NCBI GenBank assembly: GCA_964558295.1
Contig: CAZLDQ010000183.1
Span: 1-11,668, forward strand
From: JBDKTH01 sp964558295
GTDB taxonomy: Bacteria; Planctomycetota; Planctomycetia; Pirellulales; Thermoguttaceae
Direction: 5' to 3'
DNA: 11,668 nt
Both the position numbers and the translations under genes were made by a program. Below are positions 1 to 8,697 of this stretch, piece after piece; position 1 is the first letter of the stretch, and each line of letters opens with the position of its first letter. The notes below the pieces were generated by a model. The model did no database searches. It had not been told where the DNA came from and was given only the letters and a program-made list of their open reading frames with translations.

Positions 1-2560
1 GGATCTTGGAGTCGTCAGTCGCCTTAACGACGACATTGCCTGAGGCCTGAACGTCGGAATCCACAAGGTGCGCGTCGACCGTGTCGGCCAGCACGCTGAG
101 GATGATCGAGCCCGAGACGGCGACAGCCACGCCGTTGGTGCCAATGCCGGCGGCCCCGCCAATGGCGATGTTGTCGATCTCCGCCTTCTCATCGGCCTTC
201 ACCGCGAGATTGCCGCCCGAGGCGACGACCGTGGCATTGTCCAGATAGGCCCGGACCTCATTGCGAATGTCGTTGACGCTGACCGAGGCCCCGATCGAAA
301 CTACGCCTGAAATGGCCAACGACCCGGTGCCGCTGGCTACGGTGGTCTCGTCGCTGGCGATTACAGAGATCGCACCGCCGGCACGGACCTGTTTTCCCGT
401 CGGCGTGTTGGAGATGTGCGCATCGATCGTGCTGCGTACGAAATTCAACGAAATCGCGCCGCCCAGGGCAAACTGGTTGCCGCCCGCGCCAGCCACCGTG
501 ACGGCGACAATCTGGTTTCGGGTCGCCTCGGGGAGGTAGATCTCGACCACGCCGAGATTCAACGTCTGGGCTTCCAGCGAGTGGGTTCCCGTGCCCTGCG
601 AGGTCAGTTCCATCGGAACGCCGCGTTCCGCGTTCTCCGCCGTAGCGGCCAGTTGCACGTGGCTCGAATCGAGCACGATCAGATAATAGGTCTGCCCGTC
701 CGACAGTCCGCCGATTGGCGTCTCGTCCGCATGGTAGATGACCGGCTGGCCCGTTTCCAGACCGCTGGTGTCGCCCAACGAGATCGTAAACGTGTCGAGT
801 GTCACGTCGTCGGAGCCAAAGTCGTAGTCCTTGGTGTTCACGGCCGGCGAAGTGTCGTCGGTCGGCCTCAACCCGGCGGTGACAACAAGATTGCCGGCCG
901 CGTTGACCTCCGCATTGTCGATATAGGCGCAGACGCTGGAAACGGTGTCCGAATCATCCGCGATGATGGGCGTTTGCGAACCGTCGTTGTAGCTGAGCAC
1001 ATTGGGATTGGCCGTATCGAGCGTACCGCCGACGTAGTTGTAGGCAATCGATGCGCCGACCGCCGCCCCCTGCGTCGAGGCCGCCACCGCACCGGCCACG
1101 GCATAGAGCGAGGCGTTTTCGCTGGCCGAAACAGTCACATCGCCAGCCGCGAGGATGACAGACGCTCGGCTTTTGCCGCTGAGATGGGCATCGACCGTGT
1201 TGGCGATCGAGTTGATGATTACCGAGCCGCCGACGCCGACATACTTGGCCCCGCCGCCTCCGACCGCCAAGGCGATCAGCCAGGGAGCGGACGTGGCGAG
1301 GACCTGAATCCCGCCCCCCAACGAAATGACGGTCGAACTGTCGATGACCGCGTCCACCGCATTGCTGACAAGATTGTAGCTGATTGCCGCGCCAACCCCT
1401 GCAAGTCCCGCCGCGCCGCCGACCGAGCCAGCGATCGAAGCCAGCACGGAAAAGTCCGTCGCGCTGACGATGACCGAGCCGGAAGCCGTCACGGAGGAGC
1501 CGACCACGTAGGCGTCGATCGTTCCGACGATCAGGTTGATGGCAGCCGACCCGGCCACGGCGATGCCGTTGGTTCCTGCGCCGACCGCCACGCCAATCGT
1601 GGCGTTGCCGATGATCGCCCGTGACTCGGCCACGACACCGACCGTCCCGCTGACGGTGACTTCGCTGTTGTCGAGGTGGGCCAAGGTCTTATGGCGGATT
1701 TCGTTATAGCTCAGTGCGGCGCCGAGGCCGGTCCCCGCACTACTCCCCATGCCGACGCCGACGACACCGCCCACGCAAATGATCCAGGAGTCATCCTTGG
1801 CCCGAACGTCGAGCGACGACGCGTCCGTAACCGTCGAGTCGCTGAGATAGGCCTCGGTATCGTGACTGATGGTGTTCACAGCGACCATGCCGGCCCCGCC
1901 GACATAGCCGTTCCGGGCCGCACTAACCCCGGCGGATACGGCAACCGTGATGATTCGCGGCGCGGACGAGGGATTCTCGTCGGTCGCCACGACCTCAAGC
2001 GCGCCGCTGCCCATGGCTAGAGTCGAATTCCGCAGGTAGGCCCGGGTGGAGCTACGCTCGAACTCGGTGCCGAGCATGTTGACGGCGATTGCCACGCCGA
2101 CGCCCACGGAACCGCCGACGCTCACGCCGCCGGCGAGGGCCGCGATCAGCGACTTATTCTCGGCCGTGACCGATGCATCTCCGGCCAACGAAACCGAAGC
2201 ATTGGCCACATAGGCCTGCGTATCCTGCTGAACATAGTTCACCGAGATCGAGCCGGCCACGCCCACGCTAACCGTCGCGCTCAGGGCGGAACCAGAACCG
2301 CCTGCGGACAGACTACCCACATAGCCGCCGTGGGTCGCATGGACGTCCAGGGAGTCGGCCGTGATCGTCGCGCCGTCGATGAACGCCAAGGTCTCGGCAT
2401 CGATGATCTCGACACTGAAGGAGCCGGCAACGCCGACCGAGGCTTTTGTGCCGGACCTCGAAATGGCCACCCCTCCCGACAGTGCGGTGAGGATGCTCTG
2501 GCTATCGCTGCTCACGCGCAGATCGGCGCAGACAATCTCCGCCGGTCCGTAGAGGTAGGC
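1..2560 (-). repeat. Tandem beta-strand repeats of 54-63 residues in the giant protein
   Basis: From residue about 1847 to the window edge the protein repeats a unit that starts A-[YH]-[LV]-x-x-[SA]-x-V, continues with a G-x-V-x-V-x-A strand, then a V/G/A-rich stretch ending in V-G-x-x-x-x-x-N. Successive starts that I counted are 54-63 residues apart. The second insertion module (575-790) interrupts the series. The unit is typical of secreted right-handed beta-solenoids. The number of units beyond the left edge is unknown. Confidence 0.75.
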
Positions 2561-5500
2561 CCGGGTCTTCTCCGTGACTTCGTTGACCGCCGCATCGCCG
2601 GAGATCGCGACGCCGAAAGTCGTCTTGGAAGCCGTCTGGCCGAACTGGCTCTCCACGCTGTTCGAGGACGGCGACGCCGGCTCCGTCGTGGCCGACGCCC
2701 CTAGCTTGGAAGCCAAAAGGCCCTTGAGCTGCGTCAACTTGCTGCCGCCCCCAGACGACGGCGACTGGGCCGGTTCCGGCGTGGTCGCCGCCGCGGCGAT
2801 GGCCAGGGCGACCTCGTTCCCAAGGGATTTCGCAAGCAAAGCCACGTTGCCGTCGGACATCACGTTCACGTTCGACGTGCTCGGATCGCCGTCCGCGGAG
2901 CTCCCCAAATACGCCGCCGTATCGCGGTTGAGCACGTTAATCGCAACCGAGGCCCCGATGCCCACATTGCTCGCCTTGCAGCCGCCCCCGGTCAGGTTAT
3001 AGATGTCCGAATCATCCTGGGCAACCACCAACACGCTCAGGTTCGCAAGGTAATAGGCGTCTTGCACGTCGGCGATTGCGTCGTCGTCGGTCGTCAACTT
3101 GCCGTCACCGTTGCTGTCCAGTGCGACCAAGACCTGCTCGATCTTGGCGTGCAACTTGTCCGGGTCCATCAGGCGATGGGTCGAATCGGCGTCGGCCACC
3201 GAAGGATCGAGATCTATCGCGATGCCGTTGGCCGCGTCGGCCGCCGTGGCTGCCAACCGGATATGGGTCGGGTCGGAGGCGTCTTTGATCACATAATACG
3301 TCCCGCCGTTGACCAGGCCGCCGATGGCCGTACTGCCCCCCTTGCGGTAGACGACGGCCTGGCCGGTCTCAAAATCATTGTCGGCATCGACCGTCAAGGT
3401 GTCGTCGGCGTTCGTCACCGCGTCCGGCGCAAACTCGACGCGCGTGCCCGGGTACTGCAACAGCGACTCCAGGCCGTTCATCAGGTTGTCTTCGCCGAAC
3501 AGATCGTGGAATTCGCGTGGAATCCTCACCAGCCCGGCGCCTGTGACAACCGTAGCGCCGTCGGCGATGCGCGCGTAGGTGGTGTTGTCGGCCTGGACGA
3601 CGCTGCCGCTGCCGTTGAAGCCGAACACACCGGCGCTGCCACCGGATTCGGCGATGGAGATATCCTGGAGATTGTTGTTGGCGTTGATCAGCAGCGAATC
3701 GCCCACAACGAAGGCCCCGCTCTGGATCTCGGCAATGATCGTACTATCGTAAACGATATGGACATAGGCCACGCCGACGCCGGCCTTGGCGTCTTGGGTG
3801 CCGAGGAACTTGATCCCGAACACGCCGGAGAGGTTCACCGTCTGTTCGTCATTCTTGGCATACACGGTGACCTGTCCGCCGGCGATCACTTGGGCGTCGG
3901 AATCGATGGACGCATGGCAGTCATTGACCATCATGAAGAAGTCGACGCTGCCGGCGATAGCCGTCTTATTCCCCTGGGCGTTCGTCTGGGCCCAAGTCGT
4001 GACCAGACCGTTCTGCACGCCCAGATTGCTGTTCAACTTGTCGGTCAGGTCGCCAATGCCGGTGAGCTGCAGAAACTGCATGTCGTAGGGGATGTAGGTC
4101 TCGCCGGTTACCGAAACGTCGCCGCCGGCGCTGACCACGGCTCCGCCGCCGATCGTCGCGTCGGCCGTGTTCTCGAACAATCCGATGGTGATGGCCGTCG
4201 CAATCGAATTGTCGCGGTTGTTGCCGTTCTTCGCCGCATTGTTCGCATCAATCTTGTCCGAGTCGATCGTGGCGATGGTGCTCGTCTCGGGCAGTTCCTG
4301 GTGCAGCGCGTTGACGATCACGCTGCCGCCGGCCGTCACGTAAGCCCCGTCGTTGATCGTAGCGATCGTGCTCCCCGCGTGATCGGCGTACGCGAAGGCG
4401 CCGGAGATGGCGATCATCTTCGTGTCGCCGGTCCGGGCGTCAAACAACTGGAGGTTCTTCTTCCTCAGGATCGAGCCGAGCAGGCCGCCCGTCACGGAGC
4501 CGATCTTGGCTTGATCCTTGACCTTGATCACGTTCTTGGCGACAAAACCGCTCCCGACCGCCGAACTGGCGGCGGTGTCGTTCTTCGGCGTCTTGGTTTC
4601 GGCGTTAACGACCACGTTGCCGCCGGCCGTGACAGTTCCGCCCAAGCTGGCCGTTACCTCGCTTTCCAGAATCGAAACCGCAACGCTGATGCCGACGGAG
4701 CCCTCCTCGTAAGCCCCCGCGGAGGCGGACACGCTATTCGACTTGGTCATCGTAGCGTCTACGGTGACGTCGCCGCCGGCGTGGATCGTCACGCCGTCGG
4801 CGACCTTGGCCGTCACATTGATGTCCGTATAGGCCGCAGCCAACGTGACGTTGACCGTCTCATTGCTTCGCGTCGGGCCGAGAAGGGCCTGTTTGGCCTG
4901 TGAACCGAGTTCGCTATTGGCCGCCGACTGGATCAACACATCGCCGACCGCGTAAATCGTCGTCGAGTCGTTCACCAAAACCTCGGCCGTCGCTTCCGAC
5001 TGGCAGTAGGCGATGCCCAATGAGGTGCTCAGTGTGCTGACCTGCGCTTTGGTCGTGGCCTCGGCGTACAGGCTCACATTTTCCCCCGAGATCTGCGTCA
5101 TGCCGTTGACGTTCACCCTGGCGTCGGCCAGCGAAATGGCCACGCCACCGATGTCGCTGATGCTGGCCAAAACGTCGATGACCGGTTCCGCCAGCCCGGC
5201 CACGGAACCGTCTTCGAACGTCGTGGCACTATCCGCCTCGGCGCGAATGGCGATCTCGCCTCCACTGAGCATCGCATCATTCAACGTGATGATCGCATCG
5301 TTGTCGGAGACATGGACGAACGGCGTGAGCACGTTGAATTGAGCGATCGCTTTCAGGGTGATATCGCCCGCCGCCCAAGGGCTACCGGCATCCACGCCCG
5401 CCAGGATCTGCGCGCCGGAGTTTAAGGTAATCGACACATTGTCGGTCGCGCTCGCCAGCGTAGCGGTCGCCTCGAAGGTCACGTTCCCGGAATCGCCGCT

Positions 5501-8098
5501 GGTGACGCCGCCCGTTTGCCGCCGGGTGGAGATGACCGCGCCGCCGGCGACTTCGATGCTTTCCGAAGTCACGCTCAGATCAAAGCCGGGTAACGATAGG
5601 TTGCCGTTCACGGAAACCTTATCGATCCCCCAGCCGCCGTCGATCGTCAGCGCGGCCGAAAGCGTCAGGGCATTGACGATCACCGTATCCTTCCCCCAGC
5701 CCCCCTCAATGACCAACTCTTCACTCGGATCGCTGAACAGGGCCACGTCAGAGCCCCGTGTGACTCGCAACTTGCCCGTAGCGCTGTCGCGGCTCAGTTC
5801 GATCGTATCGGCCAACGCCGTGCCGGCGTAGGTCCGCTTGGCCGCCGTGGAGGCGTCAGAAATCGCTTCGGCGGAGTATGTTACACTCGCCAACGTGCCG
5901 GCAAGGACATTGATCGAGTCGTTGCCGTCTTCGCCAAGCAGGATCAAAGCGGCGGTCAGTCCCGAGGCGTCGACGGTCAGCGTATCGTCCCCCGCGCCCG
6001 CTTTGAGCGTCAGGGAATTGGTGGGGACTGCCAGGAGGTAGGTGGCGAACGTGCCATGAACGCTCTCAATCTTGATCTGCCCGCTGGCCGGCCGGGTCAG
6101 CTTGATCGCGTCGGCCGCACTGGTCGCTTCAAACGTCAGATCACCGATTGTCGCTGTTCCGGAGACGGTTTCCGTGGAAGCGCCGAAGGTCAATCCCGAG
6201 AGCGTGCCGCCCAGACTCAGGCTGTCGTTACCCGCTTGGCCGTCGACGGTCAACGGAGCCGCCAACAACACACTGCTCGCAATCGTCAACGAGTCGTCGC
6301 CTGCTCCGCCTAGGATGGCAAGTGAACCGGTGGGGACGCCGAAACTCAGCGTTCCGAAGGTCGGCGTACTATCCAGACTCTCCAGCACCAGCCCACCCGC
6401 GGCGTTGCTGCGCAACTGCATCGTGTCGGCTGCCGTGGTGCCGCGAAGGACCAGGTTCTGCGGATCCTCAACCCCCACGTAACTCATCGTCCGACTGTCG
6501 ATGACGATTTGACCAGCGCCGGCGGTTGCCGCATCCAGGTTCACCCCGTGCGTGCTGGCGTCGGCCGCCAGGTCGACGATCAGGCGGTCGTCGCCATCTT
6601 CGCCGTCGATTGTCAGGGGACCGATATTGCCGGGATTCTTTACCCGAATCGAGTCGTCGCCATCGCCGGCGGCAACCCGCAGCGAATTCTGGGGCGGCTG
6701 GACTAAGGTGATCGGCTGGAGACTGCTGTCGAGACTGCGAAGCACCCAGGAGCCGGCCGAATTCTCCAGCTGCAGTTGATCGTCCCTATCGGTACCGTGG
6801 AGAACGACGTTTTGTACGTCCGCGAGGCCCAAGTATTGCGTGAGCGGGCTGCTGTTAAGATCGATCCGGCCGCTGGTGAAGCTCAGCGACTGCGCCACGG
6901 CTCCGACCTCCAACTCAACGACCAGTTGATCGCCGTCAGCACTCTGGCCGACCACCGAACCGTCAAGACAGCCCCCCGCCAAAAAGTCGAAGACATCCCG
7001 GTAACCTGCCGCGCCGGTAACCCCCTCAATCCCCTGGAAACCCACGTTTGTATTGAGCGTCCCGCCGTTCGTTTCCGAGATGGTCCACGTGTTCTCCGAA
7101 GCCGGACCGAGCACCTGGTCGCTCCCTGCGCCACCCAACAGCAAGAGTGTCAGGGCATCCGACAGCCCGTCGCCAAGGAACGCGATCTGATCATTCCCTT
7201 CGCCCATGGCGATCGTCAGGCTATCGCCCGGCTGGTCGAAAATGACCGGTTGGAATGCCGGCGTGGCGTTGGCGTCTTGCAAAATCAATTGTCCCAGCCA
7301 CGCCCCCGGTCCCAGTCTCAGCAAGTCGTTCCCACTGGTCGCATGAAGGACCAGGTTCTGCGGGCTGTTGACGTCGGTGTACTGGACCAACGTGGCGTCA
7401 TTCAGCTTGACCAAGCCGTCGCTGTAGGCGAAGGTCTGAGCCATGGCCCCGACGTGGAGTTCGACGACGATCTCGTCCAGGTCGCCGATCTGGCCTTGCA
7501 CCAGCCCCGACACGCTGCCGCCTGCCCGGAAGGTGAACCGGTCGGCGCCGCCGGTCCCACCGATCAGGTTCTCGATGCTCTGGAAGACGAGGCGGTCATT
7601 CAGTCGACCGGAATCTGCCCCCTCAATCACCCAAGCATTCGCTTGGCTGGGCCCCGTCAGAGTATCCGTGCCGGCCCCACCGTCAAACGTCAGGATACTC
7701 CCGGAACTGGCCAGGAACGTGTTTAACAAACCGTCAAGGATGAGTTGATCGTCCCCATCGGCAAGGTTGACGTAAATCTCCCGGGCTGAGGTCAAAGCGA
7801 TCTGCTGAACGCCCGGCGTGGCGACGTCCAGGTCGCTGAGGTAACTCCCCTCCGCTCCCGTAGTGCTATACTCCAGTGTGCCTGTCGTCGAGGTGCGCAG
7901 ATACAGACTGTCGTCCGCTCCATCTCCGGTAAAGGTGACCTGATTGCCGACCAGTTCCACGCCCATCGAGAGCACGAGGCGGTCTTCCAGCCGCTCCAGG
8001 GATGAAAGGCGAAATCGATTTCGCGGTGAAGACTTCTGTCGCCACAAAGACGATGAATGTCGCCGCCGGTCATCTCGATTTCGTCGCTGCCTCGTCAT
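1..8098 (-). CDS. Giant planctomycete extracellular beta-strand-repeat protein, 3' end outside window
   Basis: The frame runs unbroken from ATG at 8098 to the left edge, at least 2,699 codons. Residues 1-31 are very basic, followed by SLERLEDRLVLS (33-44), which resembles the N-terminal motif of planctomycete extracellular proteins (Planc_extracel / LEPR-XLL type). Residues 140-444 hold a duplicated module. About 477-845 are Gly/Asp-rich modules of the G-G-x-G-x-D-x-L kind, similar to calcium-binding RTX-like repeats. From about 860 on come V/A/G-rich beta-strand repeats with phrases such as VTAGGNVVVNA, typical of beta-solenoid adhesins. There is an EF-hand-like loop at 1661-1672 and a Pro/Ser/Gly-rich linker near 1770-1820. 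It is probably a secreted or surface-anchored adhesin or matrix protein; ligand and export route are unknown. The start is chosen for its strong ribosome binding site and the leader motif just after it. Certain as a coding region; function is inferred. Confidence 0.95.
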   Translation of the reverse strand, partial: MTRQRRNRDDRRRHSSSLWRQKSSPRNRFRLSSLERLEDRLVLSMGVELVGNQVTFTGDGADDSLYLRTSTTGTLEYSTTGAEGSYLSDLDVATPGVQQIALTSAREIYVNLADGDDQLILDGLLNTFLASSGSILTFDGGAGTDTLTGPSQANAWVIEGADSGRLNDRLVFQSIENLIGGTGGADRFTFRAGGSVSGLVQGQIGDLDEIVVELHVGAMAQTFAYSDGLVKLNDATLVQYTDVNSPQNLVLHATSGNDLLRLGPGAWLGQLILQDANATPAFQPVIFDQPGDSLTIAMGEGNDQIAFLGDGLSDALTLLLLGGAGSDQVLGPASENTWTISETNGGTLNTNVGFQGIEGVTGAAGYRDVFDFLAGGCLDGSVVGQSADGDQLVVELEVGAVAQSLSFTSGRIDLNSSPLTQYLGLADVQNVVLHGTDRDDQLQLENSAGSWVLRSLDSSLQPITLVQPPQNSLRVAAGDGDDSIRVKNPGNIGPLTIDGEDGDDRLIVDLAADASTHGVNLDAATAGAGQIVIDSRTMSYVGVEDPQNLVLRGTTAADTMQLRSNAAGGLVLESLDSTPTFGTLSFGVPTGSLAILGGAGDDSLTIASSVLLAAPLTVDGQAGNDSLSLGGTLSGLTFGASTETVSGTATIGDLTFEATSAADAIKLTRPASGQIKIESVHGTFATYLLAVPTNSLTLKAGAGDDTLTVDASGLTAALILLGEDGNDSINVLAGTLASVTYSAEAISDASTAAKRTYAGTALADTIELSRDSATGKLRVTRGSDVALFSDPSEELVIEGGWGKDTVIVNALTLSAALTIDGGWGIDKVSVNGNLSLPGFDLSVTSESIEVAGGAVISTRRQTGGVTSGDSGNVTFEATATLASATDNVSITLNSGAQILAGVDAGSPWAAGDITLKAIAQFNVLTPFVHVSDNDAIITLNDAMLSGGEIAIRAEADSATTFEDGSVAGLAEPVIDVLASISDIGGVAISLADARVNVNGMTQISGENVSLYAEATTKAQVSTLSTSLGIAYCQSEATAEVLVNDSTTIYAVGDVLIQSAANSELGSQAKQALLGPTRSNETVNVTLAAAYTDINVTAKVADGVTIHAGGDVTVDATMTKSNSVSASAGAYEEGSVGISVAVSILESEVTASLGGTVTAGGNVVVNAETKTPKNDTAASSAVGSGFVAKNVIKVKDQAKIGSVTGGLLGSILRKKNLQLFDARTGDTKMIAISGAFAYADHAGSTIATINDGAYVTAGGSVIVNALHQELPETSTIATIDSDKIDANNAAKNGNNRDNSIATAITIGLFENTADATIGGGAVVSAGGDVSVTGETYIPYDMQFLQLTGIGDLTDKLNSNLGVQNGLVTTWAQTNAQGNKTAIAGSVDFFMMVNDCHASIDSDAQVIAGGQVTVYAKNDEQTVNLSGVFGIKFLGTQDAKAGVGVAYVHIVYDSTIIAEIQSGAFVVGDSLLINANNNLQDISIAESGGSAGVFGFNGSGSVVQADNTTYARIADGATVVTGAGLVRIPREFHDLFGEDNLMNGLESLLQYPGTRVEFAPDAVTNADDTLTVDADNDFETGQAVVYRKGGSTAIGGLVNGGTYYVIKDASDPTHIRLAATAADAANGIAIDLDPSVADADSTHRLMDPDKLHAKIEQVLVALDSNGDGKLTTDDDAIADVQDAYYLANLSVLVVAQDDSDIYNLTGGGCKASNVGIGASVAINVLNRDTAAYLGSSADGDPSTSNVNVMSDGNVALLAKSLGNEVALAIAAAATTPEPAQSPSSGGGSKLTQLKGLLASKLGASATTEPASPSSNSVESQFGQTASKTTFGVAISGDAAVNEVTEKTRAYLYGPAEIVCADLRVSSDSQSILTALSGGVAISRSGTKASVGVAGSFSVEIIDAETLAFIDGATITADSLDVHATHGGYVGSLSAGGSGSALSATVSVGVAGSISVNYVQQDTQAYVANASVSLAGDASVTAENKSLIAALAGGVSVGGSVGVGVAIAVNMLGTEFERSSTRAYLRNSTLAMGSGALEVVATDENPSSAPRIITVAVSAGVSAARNGYVGGAGMVAVNTISHDTEAYLSDSTVTDASSLDVRAKDDSWIICVGGVVGVGMGSSAGTGLGAALSYNEIRHKTLAHLDNSEVTVSGTVGVVAESRAIIGNATIGVAVGAGTNGIAVAGSAAINLIVGTIDAYVVGSSVTASGSVIVSATDFSVLASIAGSVGGAAGLAGVGAAISYNLVSNAVDAVIDSSTVISLGGGIQVLATSAPWLIALAVGGGGAKYVGVGGSVIINSIANTVDAHLSGKSRASVILAAGDVTVSASENASLYAVAGAVAASTQGAAVGASIAYNYVGGTLDTANPNVLSYNDGSQTPIIADDSDTVSSVCAYIDNAEVNAAGNLVVTAGLRPTDDTSPAVNTKDYDFGSDDVTLDTFTISLGDTSGLETGQPVIYHADETPIGGLSDGQTYYLIVLDSSHVQLAATAENAERGVPMELTSQGTGTHSLEAQTLNLGVVEIYLPEATRNQIVAVTVAGAGGNQFALGGAISLNFVRSTIDAHISNTPTGKQVRAGGAISVIASDETTVASGTGSLAISGVVSIGASVSVNDIRNEVRAYLDNATVVASGGNLAVKADEKAEIDNIAIGGAAGIGTNGVAVAVSGSIILSVLADTVDAHLVDSDVQASGNVVVKATDDSKI
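575..790 (-). repeat. Insertion module copy 2 in the giant protein (residues 2437-2508)
   Basis: A 72-residue unit with ETGQPVIY, P-I-G-G-L, G-Q-T-Y-Y-L-I, H-V-Q-L-A-A-T and a final G-T-H-S-L, clearly homologous to the unit at 3170-3397, 869 residues earlier. It interrupts the 54-63 residue tandem repeats, which resume after it. Confidence 0.7.
3170..3397 (-). repeat. Insertion module copy 1 in the giant protein (residues 1568-1643)
   Basis: A 76-residue unit with the signature ETGQAVVY, I-G-G-L, G-x-T-Y-Y-x-I, H-I-R-L-A-A-T and a final D-S-T-H-R-L. It matches a second copy at 575-790. Units of this look recur in large bacterial repeat proteins. It sits just before the EF-hand-like loop and outside the regular tandem repeats, so it probably forms a separate small fold inserted into the solenoid. 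Its function is unknown to me. Confidence 0.7.
5566..6670 (-). repeat. Gly/Asp-rich modules of about 100 residues in the giant protein
   Basis: Paired Gly/Asp turns recur with regular spacing. The first turn of each pair starts at residues of about 477, 597, 700 and 799 (GDGDDS, GGAGDDS, AGAGDDT, GGWGKDT). The second follows about 20-25 residues later (EDGDDR, QAGNDS, EDGNDS, GGWGIDK). Between pairs lies a strand with T-x-x-A-D-x-I/M-x-L. The pattern resembles RTX-like calcium-binding repeats but is less regular than the classic nonapeptide. The last pair replaces Ala or Asp by Trp. Calcium binding is an inference. Confidence 0.65.
6767..7681 (-). repeat. Duplicated 123-residue module in the giant protein
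   Basis: Residues 140-262 (bases 7681-7313) and 322-444 (bases 7135-6767) align over their full length without a net gap. Both begin GGAG-[TS]-D, then carry N-x-W-x-I, an F-x-[SG]-I-E-[NG] element, a D-x-F-x-F strand, V-V-E-L-x-V-G-A and finally a QNxVLH strand followed by a D-x-L-x-L strand. The phrase QNLVL recurs near residue 550, encoded by almost the same bases. The two copies are offset by 182 residues, which points to tandem duplication of a larger unit. Confidence 0.8.
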
Positions 8099-8105
8099 GG
8101 CCGAT

Positions 8106-8113
8106 TCTCCTCC
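8106..8113 (-). promoter_or_regulatory. Ribosome binding site of the giant protein
   Basis: The minus strand reads GGAGGAGA, a strong Shine-Dalgarno sequence, ending 7 nt before the ATG at 8098. It supports that start, which places the basic leader and the LEDRLVLS motif at the N-terminus. Confidence 0.8.
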
Positions 8114-8117
8114 AGAG

Positions 8118-8133
8118 CCTTTTTGACAAAAGG
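8118..8133. repeat. Short inverted repeat upstream of the giant gene
   Basis: CCTTTT, 4-nt loop TGAC, AAAAGG: a perfect 6-bp inverted repeat that begins 4 bp upstream of the Shine-Dalgarno of the giant gene. In the transcript it would form a small hairpin beside the ribosome binding site; as DNA it could be an operator. The stem is AT-rich and weak, so it may mean nothing. Confidence 0.4.
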
Positions 8134-8400
8134 ACTACACATAAATGCCTGCCCGGTTGCCGTTTCCTTCAAGCGCGGTGTTCCCATGAGAACCGTTCGA
8201 AGGCACGCACAAGACGACTGGTCCCAGGCTTGGGTGCCTCCTCCTCGGCATGAGCGAGACGCACGAACATCGGCGGGACCACAAGTCACCGATCACCAAA
8301 CGCGCGTTGGAGACGTTGCGAAATGACTCTCCTGAAGAACGCAGCCTACCCCCTCGCGCGCGGTACCGGCCAGTGCATAGTCCATAGTGCCGACCACACT

Positions 8401-8448
8401 ATCCTTAACCCCCCACCCCTTCAAGTACCCCCATAAGGATTTTCCTTA
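8401..8448. repeat. Triple ATCCTTA-type inverted repeat between divergent genes
   Basis: ATCCTTA at 8401-8407 is inverted as TAAGGAT at 8434-8440, which overlaps the palindrome TAAGGA-TTT-TCCTTA at 8434-8448. Three half-sites of the same 6-mer therefore lie within 48 bp of a non-coding region. A regulator binding site is possible; no regulator is encoded nearby. Confidence 0.4.
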
Positions 8449-8685
8449 CAATCGCCCAGAGCCCCAGACTCTTACTCGTAGGGGATAATCCAGATAACCC
8501 AAGCGATGTCCGGTCGTGCTTTTCTTGGCGGATTTTCGGCCCAAATGCGTGCTGCCGATTGTGCCGTTGACCGGATGAACGTTCCTTGATACCTTTCCGC
8601 GTTTTCTTTGTTAACGTGGGAGTCCCCGCGTCGATATGTCTCGCAGAGATCAGTCCACTCATGTAGGCTGGCGATCTGTCGCCAC

Positions 8686-8691
8686 GGAGGG
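8686..8691 (+). promoter_or_regulatory. Ribosome binding site of the outer-membrane protein gene
   Basis: GGAGGG lies 6 nt before the ATG at 8698. The spacing is ideal and fixes the start directly before an export signal. Confidence 0.8.
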
Positions 8692-8697
8692 TAGAAC

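Larger units (their letters stand above)
8114..8685. other. Divergent intergenic region
   Basis: The spacer lies between the giant gene and the barrel gene, which point away from each other, so it should hold both promoters. I see no convincing gene in it; the short open frames overlap one another and carry no recognisable motif. For the barrel gene a weak promoter candidate is TTGATA (8586-8591), 17 nt, then TGTTAA (8609-8614); only the -35 is good. I could not find a credible minus-strand promoter. Palindromes are listed separately. Confidence 0.5.

Noticed and set aside
416..1624. Plus-strand open frame of 402 codons
   Set aside because: It is another antisense shadow in the tandem-repeat part of the giant gene, with an Arg/Asp/Gly-rich product and no start signals.
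3062..4903. Long plus-strand open frame of 613 codons
   Set aside because: It lies codon-on-codon antisense to the giant gene, starts without a ribosome binding site and has an Arg/Val/Asp/Gly-rich product without motifs. It is a shadow caused by codon bias in GC-rich repeats.
6776..7726. Plus-strand open frame of 316 codons
   Set aside because: It is antisense to the N-terminal modules of the giant protein, whose minus-strand product has clear domains; the plus-strand product has none.
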